Shown: in pieces, positions 1 to 6,649 of the stretch
Layout: each line of letters starts with the position of its first letter
How positions within the stretch are numbered: the stretch's first letter is position 1
Assembly (NCBI GenBank): GCA_003165615.1
Contig: PLWR01000116.1
Location: 16,497 to 24,472 of the forward strand
DNA length: 7,976 nucleotides
Reading direction: 5' to 3'
Source: Acidobacteriota bacterium
GTDB taxonomy: Bacteria > Acidobacteriota > Terriglobia > UBA7540
The notes under the pieces: model-generated
Databases searched by the model: none
What the model saw: the letters and a program-made list of their open reading frames with translations, nothing else
Told to the model about the DNA's origin: nothing
Program-made: the position numbers and the translations under genes

Positions 1-142
1 GTTCAACTCCGTCCCGCGGCACCACTTGCTTAAAGCCCCAGGAAACGAAAACCCCATTCAACCTCAGAACCCTGGAAACAGTATCTGACTGACGTCCCTT
101 GGACGCTCCTCGCCGATGTGGGTTTATGCATTCCCAAATGAA

Positions 143-154
143 GCTCAATTGAGC
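143..154. repeat. 12-bp perfect palindrome GCTCAATTGAGC
   Basis: The sequence GCTCAATTGAGC is its own reverse complement and lies in the non-coding left flank, about 300 bp before the first gene. A symmetric site of this size could be an operator for a dimeric regulator, or simply chance. There is no second copy in the window that I can see, so no function is assigned. Confidence 0.35.
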
Positions 155-237
155 GGGTGCCGAACGCCGGCTTTGCCGCAAGGGTCGATCAAAGAATCCG
201 CCAATTTGGATGGCCGCAATTCGGCTTCGAGTGCCAC

Positions 238-268
238 CACGGTTAGTTCGAGCGTGAACTGAATCGTG
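238..268. repeat. Imperfect hairpin, 12-bp stem
   Basis: Positions 238-249 pair with 256-268 around a six-base loop (GAGCGT), with one bulged G at 261 and one G-T wobble. The inner five pairs are AGTTC/GAACT. No T-run follows on the plus strand, so it is not a typical intrinsic terminator. It could be an RNA structure, the end of a gene left of the window, or part of an interspersed repeat. Confidence 0.4.
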
Positions 269-340
269 TACGCTTGCCAGCCAGTGAGAACGCCAACACT
301 TGAAGCCGAAAGCCGTGGACCTTCAAAACAGGTCTGCTAC

Positions 341-372
341 AAGGCCCGCGCTACACAAGGCCCGCGCTACAC
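341..372. repeat. Two-copy 16-bp perfect tandem repeat
   Basis: The unit AAGGCCCGCGCTACAC occurs at 341-356 and again, without a mismatch, at 357-372. The bases just before the first copy (CTAC, 337-340) match the CTAC inside the unit, so a further partial copy is suggested. It lies about 75 bp before the first gene's start codon, in its probable leader or promoter region. Read on the minus strand the unit begins GTGTAGCGCGGGCC. Confidence 0.85.
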
Positions 373-420
373 TTGCAACCCGCCACTCCAAGGTCTACAC
401 TCCCCCCTCACTTTGATCGT

Positions 421-430
421 CCCTTAAGGG
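421..430. repeat. 10-bp palindrome CCCTTAAGGG before the first RBS
   Basis: CCCTTAAGGG is a perfect palindrome. With its flanks it can form a small stem GTCCC (419-423) with GGGAC (429-433), which ends a few bases before the Shine-Dalgarno sequence at 437. It could affect access to the ribosome binding site or be an operator half, but the stem is short and the evidence is weak. Confidence 0.3.
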
Positions 431-436
431 GACCGC

Positions 437-441
437 AGGAG
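437..441 (+). promoter_or_regulatory. Shine-Dalgarno of the first gene
   Basis: AGGAG lies six bases before the ATG at 448. It decides the start: the same frame is open further upstream to an ATG at 373, but that ATG has no ribosome binding site, overlaps the end of the tandem repeat and would put 25 odd residues in front of the Tat signal. Confidence 0.8.
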
Positions 442-447
442 CCAATC

Positions 448-2757
448 ATGATCCACCGAACCGAAAACATTTCGCGCGCGAGCCGGCGGGGATTCTTCCG
501 CACAGTCGGCACGGGCGTCGCGGCGTCGATGTTGCCCACCATTCCTATACCATCCATGGAAGCCACGGAAGCCGCACCTTATCCTTCTTTGACAGAACTC
601 CAGGCGTTGCACCACAAGATGGGAATGATCCCCCCTAACAAGACCTACCGCATGATGGAGTGGGAGTCGCACACTCCTCCCGAAGCCAATTTCGACATCG
701 ACGTGGAAGGAGCCATGAAGGCCTCGCGCGACGCGGGGGCCGAGTGCGTGATGCTCTACACCCAGGATTGTTGGGGGTATTCCTTCTATCCCAGCGATGT
801 GACCGTGATGCATCCCCATCTGACCTACGACCTGTTTGGCAAGGAAGTGGAACTGGCGCACAAGATGGGCATCTCCGTGGCCGTCTACTACTGCCTCCAG
901 TTCAACAACCAGGTTGTGCTCAACCACCCCGATTGGGGTTGGGTGAATGACAAGGGTGAACAGCAGCGGCAGCTCTGGTACATAGCTTGCATGGACAGCC
1001 CCTATCGGGAAATTGTGCTGGGGATGATGAACGAAATCTTCTCCCGCTACCAAGTTGACCAGTTGTTCGTGGATGTTTTCGGCATTCAATTCTGGGCTTA
1101 CCACAGCTACGGAAAAGAGCCGTTCTGTTACTGCCCGCACACCGTGGCGGCTTGGGAGAAGGATCACCATGGCGATCCCTATCGCGAGGGATTCAAAACG
1201 CGCGAAGGGTGGGAGCGGCGTTACCAGTGGCAGCAGAAGCGCTCCATGAATGACCTGCTGGATTCCATCATCGCCATCGTGCATAAGTACCGTCCCAAGA
1301 CTTTGATCTCGCTGAATGGCGGACCCGAACAATTTCCCAACGACATCATGCAGAAAGTGGACTTCATCTATAACGAACCCGTCGTCACCAGCACGGGCAT
1401 TCCCCTCGGTTCGATCCTGGCACGCGGCTGGGGACGTCCCGATTATCAGGCCGGGGTCTTCACCCAGTTTGGTTACATCGATACCTACCCCGGATCCATG
1501 TCACGCGTTCAGGCCGACGCATTGATCGTCCAGAACGTACGGACGTTCTGCGTCGGTAATGCCCCGGTGATTGGAGGCTTGGAGGGCCACGGATACACCC
1601 AGCGCTGGTTCGACGTGAACACCGAAACGTGGAAAGACGTACGCAACGTTGATTGTCTTTTGCCAGGCATTGAACCTGTCTACGGAAGCGCCGTTCTGTA
1701 TAGCGAAGCGACGCGGGGAGAACTCGACGCCCAGAAGCGGCCCCTTGATTTCCGCAACTCCACCCTGGGCGCGCTCGAAAACATGGTCTACTCGGGCCGG
1801 CCGCTGGAAAGTATTCCGGAATTCCGGCTGACACCGGAATTGCTCGCGCGCCTCGAAATGCTGGTGCTGCCGGAAACCGAGGTCCTCTCTTCCCAACATG
1901 CGGAACTGATTCGCGACTGGGTTTCGAAGGGTGGCGCGCTCATCGCCAGTTATCGGTGTGGATTGCTCGATGAGAATCATCAGGCGCGTGCGGACTTCCC
2001 TCTGGCGGACGTTTTTGGAGTCCATCTTGTTGGCGAGGAAAAGAAATATGCTTACGATAATGAGGGTAAGCTGAAGGGCAATTTCATTTCGACGTACCTG
2101 GAGTCATCCGGGCATGAACTGGCAAACCCCCTCGCGCGCGGTACCGTCGGATTGCCGGGCTCTTTCCTGTATTTGAAACCAACCACCGCGGAAGAGGTGA
2201 TGCACTACCGGCTTCCGGTCATGGTGGAAGATCTGAGCAAGAACCAATGGTTCAATTGGGGGCCGCCTCCACCCGGGAAAGAAACAGCCGGGGTCGCTGT
2301 TGCCTACAACAAGTTTGGGAAAGGGCAGGCTGTTTACGTTGGGGTGCCGGTCTTTCGCGCCATGAGCACACGAACGGATTTCGGCAATGTGGTGGATCGT
2401 CCCTATTGGATTCGGGCCTGGATTCATCAATTGATACGCCAGCTCATCCCCGACCCCATCGCGGAGATTGCCCCCACGCCGTATACGGAATACCTGCATG
2501 GCAGTTTCTTCTACGAAAAGAGCAAGCAATTCATCCTGGTGCAAGTTCTCAACACGGTGGAATTGCTGGCGAAGGGAGAATTGCAGGCGCCCATCGGGGC
2601 GGAAATCCGCATCAATTCGCACAAGCTGAAAGTGACGGGGGCAAGAGTGGTTTGGCCCAAAACTGAGGACCTGCCAATGCGAACGGAAGCAGGAAAAACC
2701 GTAGTCGTTTTGCCAAAAATTGAGCGGTACACAGCGCTCTATCTCCGGCTCGCCTGA
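448..2757 (+). CDS. Tat-exported glycosidase-like protein (TIM barrel plus beta-galactosidase trimerisation-like domain)
   Basis: A 769-residue protein that probably hydrolyses a glycosidic bond outside the cytoplasm; the substrate is unknown. Residues 12-19 (SRRGFFRT) are a twin-arginine signal with the Arg pair at 13-14, followed by a weakly hydrophobic stretch. Residues about 65-400 look like a TIM barrel resembling the hypothetical glycoside hydrolase family GHL6 and related to alpha-L-fucosidase-type barrels: note the early strand AECVMLYTQDCWGYSFYPSD, the strand-4 motif DQLFVDVFG with Asp209 as candidate nucleophile, and DFIYNEP with Glu310 as another candidate. Residues about 412-525 (AVLYSEATR, then LVLPETEVLSSQHAELIRDW and SKGGALIASY) fit the amidotransferase-like beta-galactosidase trimerisation fold. 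The C-terminus is a beta-sandwich. The start is set by the ribosome binding site and Tat signal. It is the first of three codirectional genes for exported glycosidases. Gene identity is sure; the exact family and catalytic residues are inferred. Confidence 0.85.
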   Translation: MIHRTENISRASRRGFFRTVGTGVAASMLPTIPIPSMEATEAAPYPSLTELQALHHKMGMIPPNKTYRMMEWESHTPPEANFDIDVEGAMKASRDAGAECVMLYTQDCWGYSFYPSDVTVMHPHLTYDLFGKEVELAHKMGISVAVYYCLQFNNQVVLNHPDWGWVNDKGEQQRQLWYIACMDSPYREIVLGMMNEIFSRYQVDQLFVDVFGIQFWAYHSYGKEPFCYCPHTVAAWEKDHHGDPYREGFKTREGWERRYQWQQKRSMNDLLDSIIAIVHKYRPKTLISLNGGPEQFPNDIMQKVDFIYNEPVVTSTGIPLGSILARGWGRPDYQAGVFTQFGYIDTYPGSMSRVQADALIVQNVRTFCVGNAPVIGGLEGHGYTQRWFDVNTETWKDVRNVDCLLPGIEPVYGSAVLYSEATRGELDAQKRPLDFRNSTLGALENMVYSGRPLESIPEFRLTPELLARLEMLVLPETEVLSSQHAELIRDWVSKGGALIASYRCGLLDENHQARADFPLADVFGVHLVGEEKKYAYDNEGKLKGNFISTYLESSGHELANPLARGTVGLPGSFLYLKPTTAEEVMHYRLPVMVEDLSKNQWFNWGPPPPGKETAGVAVAYNKFGKGQAVYVGVPVFRAMSTRTDFGNVVDRPYWIRAWIHQLIRQLIPDPIAEIAPTPYTEYLHGSFFYEKSKQFILVQVLNTVELLAKGELQAPIGAEIRINSHKLKVTGARVVWPKTEDLPMRTEAGKTVVVLPKIERYTALYLRLA

Positions 2758-2985
2758 AGCCGCGAAAGTCGGCGCAATCAATTCGGCCGCGCTTCATGAA
2801 CTTACACCGCCGAAGTGTGGCCCCCGTTGCAACAAAATGGACCTATCCCCGTATTCCAGTTGACGCATGCCGGTCACTTCAAGCACGATATCGGGGCCAG
2901 CGTCGCTTCGCTCCAATCGCGACCCGCATCGCCTCCGCGTCACGGACCGGCATCCGATTGCAATTCGACCCAGGAGTCCTCTTTC
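2758..2985. other. Spacer between the first and second genes
   Basis: This 228-bp spacer shows no terminator hairpin with a T-run and no promoter that I can defend. The reading frame of the second gene is open through most of it (from 2815), but that part translates to a low-complexity, non-signal-like sequence with no ribosome binding site at its upstream ATG, so I treat it as untranslated. Separate transcription of the second gene or a long polycistronic leader are both possible. Confidence 0.5.
2972..2976 (+). promoter_or_regulatory. Shine-Dalgarno of the GH2 gene
   Basis: AGGAG lies nine bases before the ATG at 2986. It supports that start over the upstream in-frame ATG at 2815, and the protein read from 2986 begins directly with a signal peptide. 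Confidence 0.8.
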
Positions 2986-5900
2986 ATGACCGTCCGTCAT
3001 AGTTCAAAAACATCACGCCTGCAATTCATGTTGATCGTCTCCTATGTGCTCATGGGGGCGGGAGTCGCGGCGGGGCAGATCAGCAGCACCTACCGTGACG
3101 ACAGGGTCTCACTGGATGGCGCATGGAAGTTCCAATTGCACCACGATAACCAGCTCACTTCCAGCGGCGAGGTGAAGTTTGGGCCGGTGTCGGCCTCGTC
3201 GCAAGCTTGCTTGAACCCTCCACCAACGCCGGAAATGCCTCCCCTGGCCTGGCTCAAGATGGAGGTTCCGTGGGGACTTGCGGCAACCATTGCGGGCACA
3301 GCGACCGCCTCCAACTATAGCCAACTCGTGTGGAGGCCCCACCCCAAACAGCAAGGACCCGCCTGGTGGCAAGCGGACCTTGGCAGCAAACAAGCGCTGG
3401 CGATGGTGCGTATTCACTGGGCGAAACCCGGTTCGGTCTCGGTGGGGTTGGAGGTTTCTGAAGACGGCGAGCAATGGACTCGTTGGACAGAGGTCAAATC
3501 GAAACCCGAAGAAGCGGAAACCACCATCTCCGGCGCTCCCAGGCAAAGGGAATTCCTGCGACTCACCTTTACGCCCGGGCAGTTTGAAGGCACGCGAAAG
3601 ATTGATGTGTACTGGCGCGACGCGGACGGGCAGCTTGTGCTATGGCAGCCCGAGGTGCGTAAAACCTGGTACGAAGATTTGCGCCGCTTCACGCCGGTGG
3701 ATGGTTTTGAGCTTCCCTCGTTTCAAGATTCCCAGTGGAGTTCCATTCAGGCGCCGGGGTACTGGGAGCCGCAGGGTTTCGGGGAGCCGACGTGGTTTCA
3801 ACCCAACGATGAAGTGGGTTACTACCGCCGGACTTTCACGGTTCCCGCAAACTGGCAAGGCCGCCGCGTGCGTCTGCGGTTTGAAGGCGCCAACAACGGC
3901 GCACAGATTTGGGTGAATGGGAAAGAGATCGGATATCACGAGAGTGGCTTCACGGCCTTTGAGTTTGACATCACCTCCATGCTGCATTTTGGGGCAGAAA
4001 ACCTGATAACGGCGCGTGTTTCCAAGTGGACCCTGACGGCCGACTACGACACGGACGATGTGTATTTCCTGGGAGGCCTGTGGCGCGACGTTTATCTCTA
4101 TTCCCTGCCCGGCGACCACATCGCGGACTTCTGGGTGCGCACGGAATTCGATCCGGTTTACCGAAATGCGGTGCTGCGCGTGCAAATGAAACTGCAAGGG
4201 GCTGAGGCCACCCGCGCGCGCCGGGCGGTGGTGGAAGGCTCACTCCTTGACGCCGAGGGCAAGGAGATCGCTTTACCCAACTTGCGCGCTGAGGTCACGC
4301 TGGCGGGACGAGACCCGCTGGCGGTTGAACTGGCCTCGGTGGTCGAGAGCCCGCATCAATGGACCGCCGAAACACCCTACCTTTATTCGCTCGTGCTGCG
4401 GCTGAAAATTGACGGCCAGGTTGTGCAGGAGTTCAAGAACACTGTGGGCTTCCGTCAGGTGGAAGTTCGCGGGTCGAGGATCGTCGTGAACGGCGTGCCG
4501 ATTGAGATTCGCGGCGTTGTGACCACGCGGGCCAATCCCAACGACGCGGGTGAAAGCCGGGAAAAGATTTTCGCGCGGGAGATTCGCCTGCTCAAGGAAG
4601 CCAACATCAATGCCATTCGCAGCCACACCACTCCCCTAGAAGAGGATTTCCTGAGCCTGTGCGACCGCGCCGGAATCTATGTGATGCCGGACGTGCCCTA
4701 CGTGTGGGTGCCCGAGGGCGATTTCCGCTATCTCACTGACGGTCTCGTGGACCGTGCGCGCGACGTTTTTGAGCAGCATAAAAACCACCCGAGCGTGATC
4801 CTGTGGCACATCGGAAACGAAAATCCTCCCACCACCGCGTACCTGGGTGGGGGCCAGGCGGCGCGTTGGCTGCATGAGACCGATCCCACGCGGCCGGTGG
4901 CGATTTGCCGGAATTTGGTGGATTTCAAGGAACTGGGCACGGAATTCAGCGATCTTCATTACAACCCCATGAGCTATCCCGAGTTCCGAGAGATCTCTTC
5001 GGAGCCCCTCCTCTTTGGCGAGTTTCATGCCGTCCCCAACGAGATCGATCGCTTGAAGGACCAGGGATTTGTGGAGACATGGGGCCGCAGCCTTCAGCAA
5101 GAATGGGCGCTCTTCCGACACCGGTACTATTACGTCGTCGGCGGGCTGATCTGTTGCTGGGATGACGGAGTGGTGAAGGGGAACCTGGGGGCAAACCAGT
5201 GGGGCGTGGTCGATAGCAAGCGGCAGGCGAAACCCGTGCATTACTACATCCGGAAAGCCTACGCGCCCGTCAAGGTGGAGCTTGCCAACCCCAGCTTCGC
5301 CGATGGAAATCTGGTGGCGAGCGTGAAGGTCAGCAATCTGTACAATTTCATCAACCTCGACGGTTTCAAATTCGAATGGCAGCTTGAAGAAGGAGGCCAA
5401 TTGGTGGCCTCAGTCATGGCAGCCTATCGTGTCGAACCCATGACAAACTTTTTCTTCCCGCTGTCATTCAAAGCCGCCGCGGGCGCGGACCGGTTGCGCG
5501 TCTCCGTTTATGATTCGGATGGCTACTCCATCCAGGACGAAGAGTTTCCCCTGCCCGTTCCCTCGGCGTCATCAACAATCGATGATCTGTTGAAGAAAGT
5601 CGGAGTGAGCGAAGCGAAGACATTAAATTTGAAAGCTGGGGCGAAGGGTATCCGCGCGGGCAATTTTGTTGCGACGTGGGACGCAAGTTCCTCCCTTCAC
5701 CTCAAGGATCGAAGTGGCCGTGAGCTGGTGACGCTCAGCGGATTTGCCCTGCAGGCGGAGAAGTCAAGCTGGACCAGTATGGATGTGGGGCCCGTCGCCT
5801 ACCAGCCACCCGCTGTACAACAAGATTCAGTGGTGATTCCCTTCTCGGTACTCGGAAACACCAAAGACAAGAAAACCAAATGGCAAGTGCCGGGGACGAT

Positions 5901-6441
5901 CAAGGTGGAGTTCTCCACATCGTCGATGCGTGTCACCTATACGCTCGAACCCACAAGTGATGTTTCCATTCCGGAAGCGGGGATTCAGATGCGGCTGGGC
6001 GGCCAATTTCAAAACCTCTCGTGGAATCGCGATGCCTTGTGGAGCGTGCCTCCGAAGAACTCGGCAGAGGGGTCGCTTGAACAGAATATCCCTCTGCCGT
6101 CGTTGCAACAGACGGGTAGCAAACGCCGAGTCTACTGGGTCAGCGCGCAGGGGGAGGGAATGGCGGCCCTCCTCGTTCCGCTCGGACCTTCCACGAATCT
6201 GCGGCCCGGCGAATCGACCGGAGAAATTGTTCTGAGCGATTTCCTGGCTTCGGGCAATTTCCTGGGAAAGTTCGACAAAGATACCGCCGAGAAGAAATTG
6301 GCGGCGGGAGAAAAGTTCCAGGGCGGATTCACGTTGTATTTCCTGACTCAGGAACAGCGGGCCAGATTCCAGAACCTTACCGACGCGGAAAAAGATCTGA
6401 CGTGGGAACGCCGCGTAAGCGCCGAAGCCGTTGTTCAATGA
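2986..6441 (+). CDS. Exported GH2-family beta-glycosidase with an internal discoidin-like domain
   Basis: An 1151-residue retaining beta-glycosidase of family GH2 (beta-galactosidase/beta-glucuronidase group); the sugar is not determined. Residues 1-30 are a signal peptide (basic start, hydrophobic LIVSYVLMGAGVAAG). The GH2 sugar-binding jelly roll starts at about 40 (RVSLDGAWKFQL) and is interrupted at about 105-208 by an F5/8 type C (discoidin, CBM32-like) segment: TATASNYSQLVW, WWQADLGSKQALAMVRIHW, VSEDGEQWTRW. It resumes at about 240 (FQDSQWSSIQAPGYW) and ends near 378. An Ig-like domain follows to about 490, then the TIM barrel (about 495-760) with acid/base Glu612 in HIGNEN and probable nucleophile Glu679 in LLFGEFHA. 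After another beta domain, residues about 886-1140 resemble the mutarotase-like small-chain domain of LacZ-type enzymes. Both catalytic Glu are present, but the region at 509-514 reads RGVVTT, where many GH2 enzymes have a GVNRH-type motif. It probably works with its neighbours on one glycan. Confidence 0.9.
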   Translation: MTVRHSSKTSRLQFMLIVSYVLMGAGVAAGQISSTYRDDRVSLDGAWKFQLHHDNQLTSSGEVKFGPVSASSQACLNPPPTPEMPPLAWLKMEVPWGLAATIAGTATASNYSQLVWRPHPKQQGPAWWQADLGSKQALAMVRIHWAKPGSVSVGLEVSEDGEQWTRWTEVKSKPEEAETTISGAPRQREFLRLTFTPGQFEGTRKIDVYWRDADGQLVLWQPEVRKTWYEDLRRFTPVDGFELPSFQDSQWSSIQAPGYWEPQGFGEPTWFQPNDEVGYYRRTFTVPANWQGRRVRLRFEGANNGAQIWVNGKEIGYHESGFTAFEFDITSMLHFGAENLITARVSKWTLTADYDTDDVYFLGGLWRDVYLYSLPGDHIADFWVRTEFDPVYRNAVLRVQMKLQGAEATRARRAVVEGSLLDAEGKEIALPNLRAEVTLAGRDPLAVELASVVESPHQWTAETPYLYSLVLRLKIDGQVVQEFKNTVGFRQVEVRGSRIVVNGVPIEIRGVVTTRANPNDAGESREKIFAREIRLLKEANINAIRSHTTPLEEDFLSLCDRAGIYVMPDVPYVWVPEGDFRYLTDGLVDRARDVFEQHKNHPSVILWHIGNENPPTTAYLGGGQAARWLHETDPTRPVAICRNLVDFKELGTEFSDLHYNPMSYPEFREISSEPLLFGEFHAVPNEIDRLKDQGFVETWGRSLQQEWALFRHRYYYVVGGLICCWDDGVVKGNLGANQWGVVDSKRQAKPVHYYIRKAYAPVKVELANPSFADGNLVASVKVSNLYNFINLDGFKFEWQLEEGGQLVASVMAAYRVEPMTNFFFPLSFKAAAGADRLRVSVYDSDGYSIQDEEFPLPVPSASSTIDDLLKKVGVSEAKTLNLKAGAKGIRAGNFVATWDASSSLHLKDRSGRELVTLSGFALQAEKSSWTSMDVGPVAYQPPAVQQDSVVIPFSVLGNTKDKKTKWQVPGTIKVEFSTSSMRVTYTLEPTSDVSIPEAGIQMRLGGQFQNLSWNRDALWSVPPKNSAEGSLEQNIPLPSLQQTGSKRRVYWVSAQGEGMAALLVPLGPSTNLRPGESTGEIVLSDFLASGNFLGKFDKDTAEKKLAAGEKFQGGFTLYFLTQEQRARFQNLTDAEKDLTWERRVSAEAVVQ

Positions 6442-6479
6442 CGAAAGAGGCTGTGAAGAATTCACCCGATGAGCAAAAT

Positions 6480-6559
6480 GGTTTCACGTAAAGGCGCAAA
6501 GTCGGTAAGAGCGCAAAGAGGACAAACCTTTCTCCCTTTGCGAGCCTTTGCGTGAAACC
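6480..6559. repeat. Long near-perfect inverted repeat in the intergenic spacer
   Basis: The left arm 6480-6501 pairs with the right arm 6536-6559 along about 22 positions: nine perfect outer pairs (GGTTTCACG/CGTGAAACC), a T-G wobble, AAAGGC/GCCTTT, two unpaired bases (6542-6543), then GCAAAG/CTTTGC. The loop (6502-6535) holds another GCGCAAAG at 6511-6518, the same as 6494-6501. Motifs of the type ACGCAAAGGCGCAAAG are common intergenic repeats in many environmental bacterial genomes, so this is probably a dispersed palindromic repeat. It starts 38 bp after the GH2 stop codon and could also end transcription or protect the mRNA 3' end, although no clear T-run follows. The rest of the 208-bp spacer shows only the ribosome binding site of the next gene. 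Confidence 0.85.
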
Positions 6560-6637
6560 GCTTATTTCTTCTCACCCTCGAAAGCAAGGGGTCACCTAAT
6601 GGGTCGTCCAGATCATCCCGGTTTAATCCTTGAGCGC

Positions 6638-6642
6638 AGGAG
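6638..6642 (+). promoter_or_regulatory. Shine-Dalgarno of the third gene
   Basis: AGGAG, within AGGAGAG, lies seven bases before the ATG at 6650. It marks the start of a gene that is open to the window edge and whose product starts with a signal peptide. Confidence 0.8.
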
Positions 6643-6649
6643 AGTCCCC

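Larger units (their letters stand above)
1..447. other. Gene-free left flank with several small repeats
   Basis: No reading frame here has a plausible start, ribosome binding site and length on either strand. On the minus strand a frame stays open from about 130 to the left edge, but it has no convincing start and codes for nothing I recognise; it could be the tail of something outside the window. The stretch is instead rich in short dyads and a tandem repeat, listed separately. It must contain the promoter of the first gene or of a transcript that includes it, but I see no -35/-10 pair that I would defend. Confidence 0.6.

Noticed and set aside
373..447. Upstream ATG at 373 as start of the first gene
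   Set aside because: It has no ribosome binding site, directly follows the tandem repeat and would bury the Tat signal behind 25 extra residues; the ATG at 448 has AGGAG at a good distance.
424..1332. Long open frame on the minus strand opposite the first gene
   Set aside because: It is fully antisense to a well-supported gene with recognisable domains, has no ribosome binding site I can see, and its translation shows no known motif; the codon bias of the plus-strand gene explains its openness.
2815..2985. Upstream ATG at 2815 as start of the GH2 gene
   Set aside because: It has no ribosome binding site and would add 57 residues in front of a good signal peptide; the ATG at 2986 has AGGAG nine bases upstream.
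4636..5400. 254-codon open frame on the minus strand inside the GH2 gene
   Set aside because: It lies opposite the GH2 catalytic barrel, whose catalytic motifs are plain on the plus strand.
6480..6559. Intergenic repeat as a CRISPR array or intrinsic terminator
   Set aside because: There are only two inverted arms rather than several evenly spaced direct repeats, and no T-run follows the right arm, so neither label is supported.
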